A DNA stretch of 64,000 bases from Sceloporus undulatus (GCF_019175285.1 NC_056527.1:119348101-119412100); one strand, 5' to 3'; shown: positions 44,575 to 64,000, counted from the stretch's first letter. The notes: generated by a model not told the origin, from the letters alone. Numbers and translations: made by a program.

Positions 44575-44776
44575 TTCTGGTGCAGCTGCCTTTTTATTCA
44601 GCCCCCCTAGATGGCATTTGGAGAGGCTCCACAGGTGTGCAGTGAGTATGTTTCCATAACAGCCTGAGCGAGGGTGAGATTCGGATGGCCCCCAGAGCTG
44701 TTCTTGGGGGTGCAAGGCAGGAAGAAGGTTGGGTGATCAGTATCTCCTCCTTCCTTTGGAGGCCGGAGCCTGGGTC
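44575..44776 (-). other. ENO3: ENO3 3' UTR
   Basis: Downstream of the stop codon on the minus strand a poly(A) signal AATAAA lies at 44593-44598, giving a short 3' UTR of about 200 bases. It ends about 1.1 kb from the distal SPAG7 poly(A) signal, so the convergent transcripts probably do not overlap. Confidence 0.7.
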
Positions 44777-50831
<6,055 letters not shown>

Positions 50832-51189
50832 GGCTGTGGAGGGAGGGGAGAGATCAGCGGGGTGACCCACTGCTCCTGGTGATCAGACTCAACAGAGACC
50901 CCAAAGGAACCAGGCCCACCCACTTGCCACCCATGCCCTGGCCCTTTGCCTCCCTGCCCAGGCCTGGGCCTCACCCCAACTGGTGCAGGGCAGCTGCCAA
51001 GGTTAAAAATAGCCCCCTTGCCTTTCCTCCTCTCCCTCCCTCCGGTTCTCTCCCTGTCCAGAGCAGGGAAAGGTCAGCACTGGGCCTGCCTTTTGCCCAA
51101 GGCTCCAAAGGTGCCACCAGAGCATCCAAGGATGGAGGAGCCCAACCACTCTGCCCACCTATTGCCAGGCTCCCCCAGACCACATAGCT

Positions 51190-51720
51190 CAACCTTTGAA
51201 CTTGAACTTTATTATGGTCAAAGACCAGCATCAATTTAAAAAATACATAAAAAATGATAAAGTAATGCATAAAAATAAGTAAAATAATATACACATCGAA
51301 CTACTTTAGTTTTAAATGGCAGAATGATACCAACCTGCCCACTGCGCAGCTGAAATAATTCACTTCCACAACAGTTAGAATAAATTCAAGTAAAAATAAG
51401 GACCAGTTACTAACCGTTGATAGAAGTAGCCCTGTCTCAATATGCTCTGCTAACTTAGGTTAGTTTGACTTTTCCTGCAAGTAACTGCAGATGCGCAAAA
51501 CTGAGCCACTTTATCAGTTATTATGTCAGGATTCGAATCTGATAATAGGTACTTTAAATAAAAAGTTTCAGATCTCTGTGGTTTGTTTGAAAGATTTGGA
51601 GTGATCAGATCTTTATGAGTGTCATTGTAAAAGGGGCAGTGAAATAATACGCCAATAGCAGTTCCTATAGTTCCCAGGCTACAAGGGCATATTCACTCAG
51701 GAACAGGAGTCATCTCTCAA
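51190..51720. repeat. AT-rich retroelement-tail-like stretch in ENO3 intron 1
   Basis: Begins TTTGAACTTGAACTTTATTA and TGGTCAAAGACCAGCATC, followed by A-rich sequence. This looks like a LINE 3' end in minus orientation, but I cannot name the family. Confidence 0.35.
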
Positions 51721-52087
51721 CCTTTGGAATAAGGGTCCCCATCATCCACATTTGGAGGCTGAACATTTGGAGCAGAACTCCCCACAGCGCCAAGCTGGCA
51801 AGTGATCCTATCCTTAGAGTGCTTTGGGAGCTGGAGGCGCAGAATGGGGGTCTTTAAACTTAAAGCAACGCAGGGAGGCAGACTGCCCTGGGACTGGGAA
51901 GGAATTTCCTATTTTTGGAATGGCAGCTGGGGAGCAAAGAGGCAGAAATGGAGGGCGGGGGGCTCTGAGTGGATTTCTAGCCCTGAGGAGCTGTGGGCCC
52001 AAGAAGGCAGCAAGGGGGCTGCAGGGCCACCTGCTCTCCCCCCCAAACACAACAGCCGGCCACCCACCCACCCAACCCTCCACTCAC

Positions 52088-52158
52088 TTGCTGGATCACT
52101 GTCGGCTGAGGTGGGGGTGCCTGGGGTCCTGTGGCTGCCGCTGGGAGCTGCTGACAGT
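52088..52158 (-). other. ENO3: ENO3 non-coding exon 1
   Basis: On the minus strand a GTGAGT donor ends this exon at 52088. The partner acceptor CCACAG lies two bases before the start codon, at 50834-50839. Mammalian ENO3 also has a non-coding first exon. The 5' edge is estimated at about 30 bases downstream of the TATA box. Intron 1 is about 1.25 kb and contains an AT-rich repeat remnant. Confidence 0.7.
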
Positions 52159-52184
52159 GCCCAGCCTGGCTCTGGACCCAGGCC

Positions 52185-52191
52185 CTTTATA
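52185..52191 (-). promoter_or_regulatory. ENO3: ENO3 TATA box
   Basis: TATAAAG on the minus strand, in the context CTGGTATAAAGGGCC, lies about 100 bases upstream of the exon 1 donor. Two CANNTG E-boxes (CATCTG at 52239-52244 and CAAATG at 52245-52250 as read on the plus strand) lie a further 50-60 bases upstream, fitting a muscle-specific promoter. Use by myogenic factors is inferred. Confidence 0.7.
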
Positions 52192-52299
52192 CCAGGGGTC
52201 CAGTGCCAGCTCCGCCTCCCCCCCAGTCAGTCAGGGACCATCTGCAAATGGTAGGCTGAGGGATGGGGCCGGAGGCCTTGGATGCCCAGCCAAGGAAAC

Positions 52300-55200
52300 C
52301 GGCTTATCTCTCTGCCCTGCTGGGTTTAACATTATTCTTAAGGAGTGTTTTCAGTTTGCTTTAAAAGTCAGGATCCATGTGCGTAATGTTTTAAATGTTC
52401 TTATCTATTCCATGCCATCTCAGGGGTCCTTCTGGCCTAAGAGGTGAGGCATAAGTGGCATAGACAGGCAGAGAGATTGTTCCATCAATATCGATCAATC
52501 GATCACTCTGAGTTTGTTCCTGTGCTCTAAGGTGGCATCCCCCACTGCAGCAATCCACTCTGGTGGGGATCTTTTTCTGGGCGAGGGGATTCAGTAACCA
52601 GGCAAGTTATTCTTCCCAGCATTAAAGCTGGCAAATTCAGGGAAGGCAAAAAAAGACCCTCAGCCCAGAAGAGGCCCACAAGTGAAGGTCCAGGGAGGTC
52701 CAACTGAGGTAGAAGGAGGACCCCTCCCCATGGCCTGAGGTCAGCACCTTCCAAGGCATCCCTTCCCTGGGAGGGTCTACACCAGACGCTCTTGTTGTAG
52801 GGTCCTTTGACTGAACTGCAGCCTATGGACGCCCTCTGCTAGGGTTTCCTGGCCAGCCAAGGCTTTCCCCCTGCAGTGTCCTGTCCTCCATGCTCAGTTC
52901 CTCCTGGACTGGCGTGTGCAGCAGGAGTGTGCAGGGATCCGTGGCTGAGGAGGGCACCTGGTTGGCAGACCCACGGCACATGGGCCCAAGATTAAGACTG
53001 GGGCTGCCAGGCACATGGGGCACAGCAAAGGCCTCCTTGTTTGTCTGGCATCCCATCTGAATGTGAGCAGAGACATTCTGAGTGGCCACTGGGAGGGAGC
53101 TGCCCTGTGGGATGAGAGGGGAAAGGAAGGGGTAGAATCATAGAATCGAATCATAGATTGGAAGAGACCTCAAGGGCCATCCAATGCCGTTCTGCCATGC
53201 AGGAACTCACAATCAAAACATCCCCAATGACAGATGGCAATCCATTCCTGGCACTCAGTGAGGGAGGACTGCAACCCAAGCCCCCACCTCATTACCTCTC
53301 CTCAGGGACAACTTGTGCTTCATGGAGGAAGGACCCCTGGGTCTCATGTGGGGAGAAAAGTGTGGTTTAAATGAAAGAGATGGAAATGAGGAATCTCCTT
53401 CCCTGCGCTCCGCTCTTTGCCCTCCCTTCCTTTGCCTCGTTGGCTTTGAAAGTGGGCTGGCTAGTGGCCACCCCCTCACATCCATATGGCAGCAGCAAAT
53501 TCTGCGCACTGATTGTGCCTGAGGTGTGCAAATGCCAAGACTGCTTCCTTTTTTGCCCATCCTGAACCAACGTCAGCTTTGCTGGGCAACCGGCCCATTT
53601 GGACGCCCCTCTGTAATCCTGACCTTCAACACACCTGGAATTCCTTCCCCCTCAGAGTCTCCTCTCGACCCTACTAATCTATTTTTAACAGGAGAGGGAT
53701 ACTGAACAGATGCCAACTTTGCCCACGGGGCTACCAAGGAGAATTGTTGGTGGCCAAGCCAGGATGAATCACGGGGCCTTTGATCTCACCACTGAACCAC
53801 ATTGCTGGGAGGGAAGCTGATCTCCCCACTTGCAACACGAGGGACTAGCTGGTGGCATCCCCCTCCCCCTCCTTCCCCAATAGAAATGCCAGCCCCGGTT
53901 CCTTGCAGACGGTCCCTTGATGCCAGGCCCTTCCACTAAAGTCTTGGCCTAAATTTAGAGCCTGCTAAAGGTCAAAAGGACCGTTCCAAGCCCCAGCTTA
54001 AAGGACGAGGCTGTAATCTTAGCTCCTTCTGCTCACCTTTCAGAGACCTAGACTGGGCATCTCTGAAGGCGGAGGGGGCAGGAGAAGCCCCTCAAGGACC
54101 CCTTTGCAAAAGAGAGTCCTTCTTGTGACCCTGGCTCTGACCTTGCAGGATTTGGGGAGATGTGAGCCCTGCTCCTGGGATGGATGTCTTCTGGGGGAGG
54201 GAGCTGAGAAGGGTCTGGAGGGTCACCCAGTGCCACAGATGTGGGAAGTCACCTTTCAGAGACCTCTTTGTTGGGGAAGCCTTTGGAGAGGAGCTGCACC
54301 TGCTCAGTTTCTGCAAGAGGACCAGAAACCTGTTGGGAGAGAAGGTCTGAGAGGCAGAGAAGGGAAAGCGTGGTGGAAGAGGCAGGCAGCAGGAGGCAGG
54401 GCACCCACAAAGGGGCCACACAACGGGACCCCTTGGTTTCTTTGGGCATGAGGCTTAGGGGGCAGGCACCACACTGGAGGGGTCTAGGTGCCTGGACTCC
54501 CTTCATCCTCCTCCATCCAGTGGGCAAGGTTTCCCTGTCCTTGGCACAGCCTCCTAGATCTGGGAAGCGAGTTCCAGGCAAAGGTCACTGGGGTGCGGTT
54601 TCCCTGCCCTGCCCTTTTGCCCATGACTGGCAGCAAGGGGCTTCGTGGGGGGAAACGGCGGGGAGGGGGAGACGTAGGCCTGGCCTGGGGGGCTGCAGGG
54701 CAGGGCAGGGCAGGGCAGGGGATGCCATGCCTGGCCACGTGGTGCCATCTGGCGGAGGGGACTTCGCTTGTGCAGTTTCCACCATTCGGTGGTGTGTTTT
54801 TGTTGTGTACAGAAATGTGTGACAATAAAAGCAGGGTTTAGTTTTCTGCACAGAGCACTAGTGGGAAAGTATGCATGTGTGTGTATGGGGCAGATAGAAA
54901 GAGCGAAGGACTTGTAGGATTGGGATGCCTCCAGGTCTTTAGGCCATTTGGGGCTGCGGCAAAGCTGCCTGCCAAGGAGGATTTAGGGAGGGCTGGGGTT
55001 TGTCCATCTCTACAATGCCAAGTGCTTTAAGGAGACATAGGTCCAGATCCTTCCAACATTCAGCGTATACGATCCTTGCGGTTGAAACCAAATATAACAC
55101 TTGTCTCCAGTTATTCTCAGTTTGTATGTTATTAACCCTATGAGTCCTCTTGAGACGCACTGGGTCCCAACTGGGAGAAAGGCAGGATAAACAATACAAT

Positions 55201-58200
55201 ACAATACAATGTTGAGTAAATAAAGTCCTGGCCCTTTTGGCAGCTCTATTAAGTCAACAGAAACGCCCCAAAAGGTCACACCCGCCGCTGCTGCACCAGT
55301 TGGACACCTTCCCCGCTGGCGGCTGACCCACTGACCGGCCGAGACACTGGGGGTGGGAATGGGACTTAATTTGGGGGGCTCCAACCCAACCTTATTCCAT
55401 CACTACCCAGAATCCCCCTGGCTCCTGAGGCCTCTCTCTATTATGATTTAAGAAAACATCTCCTCATAGTTTACAGCTTTGGAGGCCAAAAACTCATTTT
55501 TAAAAGATAAAATAAGGCCCCCTCTGTCTGTCCCAGGATTTGGTCCCTAATAAGTGAGCCCTCCATCTTCACCCTTACCCACAATCCCCCAGGAAGCAGC
55601 AGCAACAGCCACTCTCTTGTCCAGACAAGGCCCCAGTCACCATGGCAACACTGCGCATGATTCCCCACAATCCTCTGGGCCTAAACAGAACTCCTGCTCC
55701 CCTCAGCAGAGTCCATTCCGTGGCCTTGGAGTCCTCCCATTATACACACTCTGTTGTTATTGTTATTGTTTACAGTATTTACATCCCACTCTTCAGCCCT
55801 AAAGGCTCTCAGAGCGGCTTACAATGATTGCCTCCCCAAAAGAAGCCCTTTCTCCACACAGGAGACCCCCGTTCTTCTTCCCCTCCGACGGTCCTCCATT
55901 ACCCACAATTTATTGTTATTATTATTATTTATTTCACAGCACTTTCCATAGCAAGGGTCAAATAAAGTAATAAATAAGAATAAAAACCTGCCAAGCAGCA
56001 TACAATCCAAAACAACAACAACAACAACAACACGACATGGTTAAAATATCTCTAACTAGTATACAATAAAAGCAAAGTAAGCATAAAACACAACAAAAAC
56101 ACCGCCCCACAACAACACTCCCTTCGAGCCTAATAGTATTTACTTGTTTATTTATTTATTTATATGTCCACTATCTATGCCTTACGACAGCCCTGCAGTG
56201 TAGTCTTCTCCCCCATCACTGCAGCAAGGGACCCAAGGCATACTTCCCTGCCCTCCATGCCTTGGATTTCAGCAAGGAAGGACCGCCTTGCCGGGGGGGG
56301 GGGGGGTGCATTAGGCATGTCTTTTAATTGTGCTGCTGTGGATTTCCCTCACGCTGCATTTTTATTATTTCGTTTATTTGTTTCATTTTTAGGCCGCCTT
56401 TCTCTGAGAAAAGGACCCAAGGCGGATCACAAGACAAAACAAAAAACATTTTTAAAAAACCTTTACAATAAGAATGTTAAAACAATTAAAATAATCTAGT
56501 TAAAAACAGTATAAAATTAACACGAAAACATTCAAAGGTTAAAAACACAACTAAGACGCACCCCTGTGTGTCTTTGTCCCCCATCCCAGCTTTGGGGAGA
56601 CGGGCGAGAGAGGAATTCATAGAAGCATAGAGTCAATACATTAAATTAAATAACAGCAACCCAAAAACAACAATAAAAACCCTCCCCCAAAAAAGGCCAC
56701 CGCGGAAGGACCCATGGATGGGAAATACAGTTCAACCCAGCTCTCTAGGCCACACAACAACAACAACAACAACAACAACGAGGATGAGGATGATGGCTGT
56801 CAAAGACTTTTGCAGACTTACTTGTAGGAACTCGGACTAATAGCTCCCTCCTGCCTTTCTCTGAAATTATTTGGGGTCTGTTTTTGGGTCTCACTCGCAG
56901 TGAAGGCCCCCCAGTTTTCCTCCTGCCCCCCACTTCCCCCAGCCGGACCCTCACTCACCTGCTATCCTCGGGACACTTCCCTTTCAGGATTGGAAAATTG
57001 AGAGTCTCAATGTAGCCCCGCTTTGCCTCTGGGTGCCCCCTTCTTGCCTCCCTCGCCTTGACCCCTTCAAGCGGTTGAAGCCCCTCAGACTGTTGACCCC
57101 ACCGTCTCCCTGGCGCAACCTTTGTGACAGCAGCAGTGGGGTCATCGCAGCCATCACACTCACACAGAGCCCACTCCCATGGGTTGCCATGGGGGGGGGG
57201 GTGGCCCCTGATTAAGGCTTGTCCCTTGAGAGGCCATATCCCTCCCCCAAAAGGACCCCCGAGTCCTGGGCCGCCAGCACTCCCCACTCCCCAAATCTAC
57301 CAGTCCCTTCCATCTCTTCCACTTTGGCCAGCAGCCCCCACCCCATTTGTCCTCCCATGCCAATATTTTATTGACCATTGGCCATATTTCTTTTCCCCTT
57401 CTCCAGGGATGACCCCCTGCCACCAAGGCCACCCTTGGGCTCACCAGGCCAACTTTGGGGGGTCTCCTGGAAGGTCCCCCAATCCCTAGTTAAACCAAGA
57501 TACTTGAACCCCCAGCCTTTATTAATTTACTTATTGGCACTTTCTCCCAACACTGGACTCATACCTTCCAGCATTTCACAGATGAAAACTTGTGGCCAAC
57601 CCACATCGGAGTGTGGTCAAGACAGCCAAAGTTGCAAAGGATGGACACACAAGCTAAGACAAGAGCCTGCAGCTGTTTGCTTTTGCCTCCTGGGAGTGAA
57701 TATTCTTGACCACCTCTCCTGGGTCTGACTTGACCGTAGGTTGAAAAAGACATTTTTTAAAACCATAAGTCCCAGAATCCCCCACCAGCAAGATTTATGG
57801 AGGTTTATGCTCTTCAGCATGTATTTTACGGCAAGGGCTTAGACATAATGGGAAAGGCCTGATTCTGCCAGCTGACCAAGCCTTCTTGGTGGCTGCTCTC
57901 TGCCCCTGGAACTCCTGCAAGCGAGGCTGGCACCTTGCCCTTCTCCGCAAGGGAACGTCTCTATTCCAACAAGAGCGGGGCTCAAGGGCTCCTCATTACC
58001 TGCTGTTTTAATGACTCTTGCTTTTTAAAACCAATGCGTTTTGATTTAATTTCACAGATAGTTTAATTGCGTGTTAACAAGATCCCTTTGTAGGTTTTTA
58101 CTTCTGCCTCAGTCAGTCATAACAGAGAAAACCTGTTGGCTCAAACTACTGAATGCTGAGTCCAGATACAAATACATTTATTGGATCCAATAGGATTTAG

Positions 58201-59765
58201 GCCTATTAGACGCTTTGAAACAGTCCCCAGAAATGGCGCCCTCTGGAACAGAATTGGGACGCAATGGGAATGCGTGGCGGCAGCGGCGGCATTCCCCCGT
58301 GCGATACAGTCGCATTTTGGGCCCCATCCGGTGCCCATCGCGTTCCATGCACGCGCCCGCTCGCCCCCGTTAGAATGCGCTGGGGACCGGTTTAGGCCCC
58401 GTGCGATAAACTTCATAGTTTTTGTCTGCCACTTGAGTCCCAATATTGGGGGAAAGATGGAATATGAAATGATGATTGGTGGTGGTGGGAGGATTGTGAT
58501 TGGGAGATGCATGGTGCTGAATGATACCAACCGCCACCACTTTAAGAGGGCAAAGGCAGGTTCGTGCCTCGTTCTCCCTCCTTGGGTTTTTAATAATGCA
58601 ATTAGCCAGGATGGGCTCATCTTAATTGGAAGGCATGGAGGAGGTCTAATCCCATCAAGGCCTCCTGGGCCACTAAGTGGGGCTCAGTTGGGCACAGACG
58701 TGGAAGGAGGGGGGCTTAACTGCCATCTCCTTCGAGCCCCTGCACGCCTTGGAGGGTCTTCGTATATGGGAGGACAAAGGGCCCACCACCCAACAAAGAG
58801 GCACTGGGTGGATCCATGCCACCACATATTTTATGGTAATGTGGAAAACTGGGTTCAACATCGTGGCCAAGCCATCATTGAAGAGGGAAGAAACTTAGAA
58901 TATTACTCTTCTGAAAACAGACAGTCTAGGAGAGACTGCAAACACTTTATTTGCGTTGAACCGATGGGAAGGGACAAAGCTGAGTTAATGAATACCAATA
59001 CAACTTGCTGGAACTTTTGAGCTTCTTTCTCTTTTGCAGCCATTGGGAAATAAAACTGAGGGCAAAAAGAGGGAAAAAAAAAAAGGGATGAGGGCAGGAG
59101 AGAAAAAAAAAACAAGGAATTTTGGAAAAACTACTGGAAAAAAGTGGTGGCGGCAAGAGGATATAAATCAGGAACGATCACTGCAGTTGGAGAACATTAT
59201 GGATCTTTCCAGCCCCAGCAGGCAGCAGTCAGGCCAAAAAGAGTGTCATAGAAAACGTTCCCCATCAATCCCAAACATGGATCCCCCCTTAAAAAGAAGG
59301 GAGAGAGGTTGCTCCCTCCATGGCCAGGAAAGGTCAACTGAGGGGGGGGGGCAGCCAAAAGCGGTATAATAGCTTCTCAGGAGCCTCGTGGGCTATGTAT
59401 GTTTTGTTGCAAATAAAGGCTCCTTTCTTCTCTTCTATCCTGGTCCCTTTTTCCATCTTCCCAATTGATGCTTTTAAACCCAAAAAGGTTGGTGTGATTA
59501 TTATGGAAGGAAACCGGCACTATGAGGTTTTGGGTGGCTCCTTGTCTATGACCCCATAGAAAGACCATGTATTCCTTGTTTGATTTATTTCATTGTAAAA
59601 AGGAACAACGCACAGCACGCACCGCAACCACTTATTAAATTGGAGCCCAATCTGGCCCCTCACCCACCCACCACCCGTAATCCCGCCTGGGCAGGAAGAA
59701 GGAAGAGGCTAGAGAATTTGAAACCACACAGTGGCCTGGCGAGTATTTTTCCAGCGGAAAACCAG
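52300..59765. other. Gene-poor stretch upstream of ENO3
   Basis: No recognised exon. It contains the CR1 tail at 53137, a (GGGCA)n patch at about 54690-54719, (AATAC)n at about 55193-55210, several L2-like or SINE-like tails with CAA and TTATT repeats (55740-56540), an L2-like 3' remnant at about 57855-58060, and a GC-rich inverted repeat near 58214-58400. An isolated AATAAA at 54824-54829 (plus) could be a gene 3' end, but no exons lead to it. Mammalian ENO3 has PFN1 upstream; I see no profilin-like frame here. Confidence 0.6.
53137..53240 (-). mobile_element. CR1 3' tail fragment
   Basis: Starts AGAATCATAGAATCGAATCA (octamer tail, minus orientation), then GGAAGAGACCTCAAGGGCCA and TGCCATGCAGGAACTC. 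Confidence 0.8.
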
Positions 59766-62700
59766 AAACCAAACCAACACCCCCCAACACCAACACAATA
59801 AAACCCAAACACCACCACAACCCCAAAACCAAACAACCCCCCCACCCACAACAAACAAAACACCAACCACCACAAAAACCAACCCAAAAACAACCAACAA
59901 ACCAAAAACAACAACAAAAACAAACACAAACAAAAACACCCCAACACCAAACAACACCCCAACCAAAAAAACACACCCACCACCCACAAAAAACAAAACC
60001 AAACAACCCAACCACAACACAACAACAAACACAAAAAACACAAAAAACCAAACCCAAAAAAAACAACCCCCACCAACACAAAAACAAAAACAACACACAA
60101 CAAACCCCACCAAACCAAACACAAAAAACACCCACGCCACCCACACCCCCAAACCAAACAAAAAACAACGCCAAAACTCACCACACCAACAACACAAAAC
60201 CAAACCAAAAACAACCCAAAAAAAACAACCAAAACCCAAACAACACCACAACACCCCAACCACCAAACAAAACAAAAACCCACAACACAACCCCAACAAA
60301 ACACCCACCAAAAAACCCCACCAACAAAACCCCAAAACCCAAACCCCCCACCCCCACCCAAAAACCACAAAACACCAACAAAAAAAACCCACCAACAAAC
60401 CACCCAAACCACCCACCAAAAAACAAACACCCAACTACAGACCCCAAAAACAAAACACCACCCAACAACCCAACACCACACAACCCCAACAAACCAAAAA
60501 AACACAAAAAAACCAAACCACACCAAACACCCCACCCACCAACCAACCAACCAAAAAAACCAACACAACAAACCAGCCCCCACACCCACCACCCCAAAAC
60601 CCAACCAAACACCCACACCACCCAAACCAACCAAAAAACCACACAACAACACAAAAAACCCACACCCCCAAAACACCACACAAAAAACAACACAAAACCA
60701 CCACAAACCAACCAACCCCTAACCCAACCACCCAACCCCACAAAACACCACCACAACCCCCCAAACAACACACCAACCCAACACACACAAACCACAAACA
60801 CAACCCAAACACCCACACAACCCAACAACACACAACCAAACCAACACCAAACAAACAAACCCCACAAAACAACACCACAAACCAAAAACCACACACACCA
60901 ACCCCCCACACACAAACCCACACACAAACACCAACAACAACAAAAAACACCACACCCAAAACAACAACAACCCAAAACAACCAAACCAACACAAACCAAA
61001 AACAAAACCAAAAAAACAAAAAACACAAAAAAAACAAGAAAAACCCCCCCACAAAACAACCAACAACACCACCAAACAACCCACCACAGACCCAACACAC
61101 CAAACAACAAAACAACAAAACCCCCAAAACCACAAAAAAAAACACAAACCACAAAAACACACCCAAAAAACCCACCCCAAAAACAAACCCCAAACCCACA
61201 AAACCCAAACCACACAACAACACACGAAACCAAAAAACCCCCATCCACAACCACCACAAAAACCAAACCCACACACCACCCAAACACAACAAACACCACA
61301 AACAAACGCAACCAAAACAACCAAAAACAACACAACAAACAACAAAACAAACACACCACAACAAACACACCCACCCCAACCACAACACCACCCACCCAAC
61401 CCACCCACGACAAACCACCAACAACAAACCCACACACCCCAACAGAAACAAACAACAAACCCCCAACACCACCAAAAAACCAAACCCACACAACCCCCCC
61501 ACCCAAACAAACACAACACCAACCACAAAAAACCACACCCCAACAAACAAAAACCCCCAAAAACACCCCACACCCAACACACACCCAACACACACACAAA
61601 AACGAAAAACAACAAACACCACAACAAAAAACCACACCCAAACACACACCCCAAACAACAACAACCCCCACAAAAACCCCACCCCAAAACCCCACCCCAA
61701 CAAAACAAACCCCCACACCAAACCCAAACAACCCCCCACACCAACCACCACAACACCACCAACAAAACCAAACCAACACCAACCAAAAACAACCACCCCA
61801 CAAACAAAACAACAAAAAAAAACCCCAACCCAACAACAAACAAACACAAAAACAAAACACCCCAACAACAACACCCCACAACCAACCCACACAAACAACA
61901 AAAACCCACACAAACCCACAAAACACCAAAAAACCCAACCAACACACACAAACCAAAACCAAACACCAAAAACCAAACCCCAAACAACAAACAAACCAAA
62001 CCAAAAAAAACACAACAAAAAAGAAAAACCCAAAAAACCCAAACCAACAAAACAACCCCCCAAACAAACTACAACCCAACCACACCAACAACCAAAACAA
62101 ACCCCCACAACAACCACACCCAAACACCAGAACAACAACCAAAACAAAACAAAAAAAACACAACACACACACACACCAAAACAACCCACCCACCGAAACA
62201 CAACCCCCAACAAAACCAAGCAGACAACAAACACCCCCCACAACAAGAAACCCAACCACACCAAAACAAAAACACAACACACAAAACAAAACCCAACAAA
62301 CAACCCCAACACAAACAACCACCAACCACCACAACCCAACCCACAACAAAACAACAACAAACAACCAACACCCCACAAGACAAACACACCCAAAAACCAC
62401 AACCAACCCAACGCAAACCCCTCAAACACAACACAACCCCAAAACACCAAAAACCAAACCACCCCAGAAACCCCAAAACCACCAAACCACAACCCAACCA
62501 CAAAACCACCACACCAACACCAACCCAACCCGGACACAAACCCACTCAAAAAAAAAAACCAACACAAACACCCCACACAACAAACCCAAAAACCCACCCA
62601 CCACCCACAACAACAACCAACCACAAACCAAAAAGAACCCAACCCAAAAAAAACAAACGACCACAACCCCCAACCAAAAAACGCAACACCAACAACAAAC

Positions 62701-64000
62701 ACACAACACCAACACCACAGAAACCAAACACACAAAAAAAAAACACCAACCAACACACACACCCACCACCACGCACAACCAACAAACACAACCCCAACCA
62801 CACACCCCACAAACAAAAACCCAACAACCAAACCCCAAAAAACAAACACAACAAACACACAAACCCCACCAAACAACCAACAAAAAAACCCAACCACACC
62901 CCCACACCACAAACATAAAAACACACAAACCAAACAAAAAAACAACAAACAACCCCAACCACAAAACCCCAAATCAAAAAACACACCCCACCAAACAGGA
63001 ACGACCCCAAACAAACCAAAAACAACCACCAACCACCAAAAACCCAAAACACCCACAGACAAAAAAAAAAAACACCAAAAACAACCAAACACAACACCAA
63101 AAAAAACCCACCCCAACCAACAAACCAACACAAAAACACCCCCACACCAAAACAAAACAACAAAACACACCACAACACCCAAACACCAACACCAACCCCC
63201 AACCCAAAACCACAACACCACCCAAAACACACACCAAAACACCCCCCCACCAACAACACAAACCAAAACCAAAACACCAAACAAAATAAAAAAACAAAAC
63301 AACCAAACCAACACAACACACAACCCAAACACAAAACAAAAACCCAAACAAAACACCCCCCTACAAAAACACACACAACCACACCAAAAAAACAACACAA
63401 CCAACACACCACAACAACAAAAACACCCAAACAAAACAACAACCAAAAACACACCCCAAAACCAACCTCCCAAAAAACACAGCACAAACCAAAACCCCAC
63501 AACCACACAACCCACCAAACACACAAACCACAAAACAAAAAACCCAAAAACAACCAAAAACCCAACAAAGAAACCACAACCAACAACCCCACCAACAACC
63601 AAAACAAAAAAAAACAACAAACCAAACAAACCACAACAACCACAAACAAAACCCCACAACAAAAAACCCACCACACCCAAACACAAACACACGACCCAAC
63701 AGCCCACACACCACAAACCACCAACCCAACCAAAAACAACAAAAAACAAAACCCCACCAAACAACCAAACCCACACAACAAAACCAAAACAAAACAAAAA
63801 AAACAACGACCCAACAAAGAACCACTACCAAACGCAAAGCAACACACACCACCCAACAACACCACACAAAAAAACCACAAACACCCCCCAAAAAACACAA
63901 CACCAAAAACCACCAAACAAACCCGAAAAAAAAAAACCCCAAACAAAAAAAACAACCCAACCCCCAACCAAAACACCAAACCACAACAACCACCCACACC
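59766..64000. repeat. A/C-only tract, 4.2 kb to window end
   Basis: After 59765 the plus strand is almost only A and C; about one base in a hundred is G or T. There is no fixed period: runs of A and of C from 1 to about 9 alternate irregularly. The minus strand is therefore G/T only and cannot spell TAA, TAG or TGA, which is why it shows frames of up to 1123 codons built only from F, L, V, C, W and G. These are not genes. The border with normal sequence is abrupt. A long-read or assembly artefact is likely; a strand-biased satellite is possible. Confidence 0.9.

Noticed and set aside
54824-54829. AATAAA as the end of a plus-strand gene such as PFN1
   Set aside because: No profilin-like or other conserved exon is visible between 52300 and 54850.
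58181-59020. 279-codon plus-strand reading frame
   Set aside because: No domain, signal or family resemblance. Part of it reads through the GC-rich inverted repeat, and no splice or promoter context supports it.
60435-63806. 1123-codon minus-strand reading frame and several overlapping long frames
   Set aside because: The minus strand is G/T only here, so stop codons cannot occur. The products contain almost only F, L, V, C, W and G and match no protein class. Length is a composition effect.

Overview
The window is nuclear DNA from a vertebrate, most likely a squamate reptile (lizard). Three split genes with vertebrate exon structure are present. The repeats are of the kind common in lizards: CR1 LINEs with ATTCTATG-type ends, L2-like LINEs, tRNA-derived SINEs with (CAA)n tails, and small TA-flanked Tc1/mariner-type MITEs. 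The species call is inference; no marker here fixes it.

Layout. 1-17640 has no recognised exon and is probably the large first intron of LRCH4 (+ strand), filled with CR1 and L2-like LINEs, MITEs and microsatellites. 17641-28619 carries sixteen LRCH4 coding exons, from the leucine-rich repeats through the calponin-homology region to a C-terminal membrane anchor. A second, in-phase terminal exon at 31479-31610 would instead give a soluble protein. 32340-33330 is a CpG-rich promoter containing two full CREs and the start of SPAG7 (+). SPAG7 has seven coding exons to 42275, and its third intron holds a 4.1 kb array of about 39 copies of a roughly 106 bp unit. ENO3 (beta-enolase, - strand, 434 residues, all eleven coding exons plus a non-coding exon and TATA box) runs from about 52158 down to about 44575 and is convergent with SPAG7. 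52300-59765 is gene-poor and repeat-rich. From 59766 to the end the + strand is almost only A and C.

The genes do not form a pathway. LRCH4 is a membrane or cortical scaffold reported to act in Toll-like receptor signalling, SPAG7 is a nuclear R3H-domain protein, and ENO3 is the muscle glycolytic enolase. SPAG7 and ENO3 are also convergent neighbours in mammals. LRCH4 lies on a different chromosome in human, so the LRCH4-SPAG7 junction is a synteny difference.

The assembly shows signs of uncorrected long-read error: one extra G breaks an otherwise perfect LRCH4 reading frame, there are very long G and C runs, the tandem array diverges mainly by single-base indels, and the terminal A/C tract may itself be an artefact. 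No LTR or retrovirus-like element was recognised.
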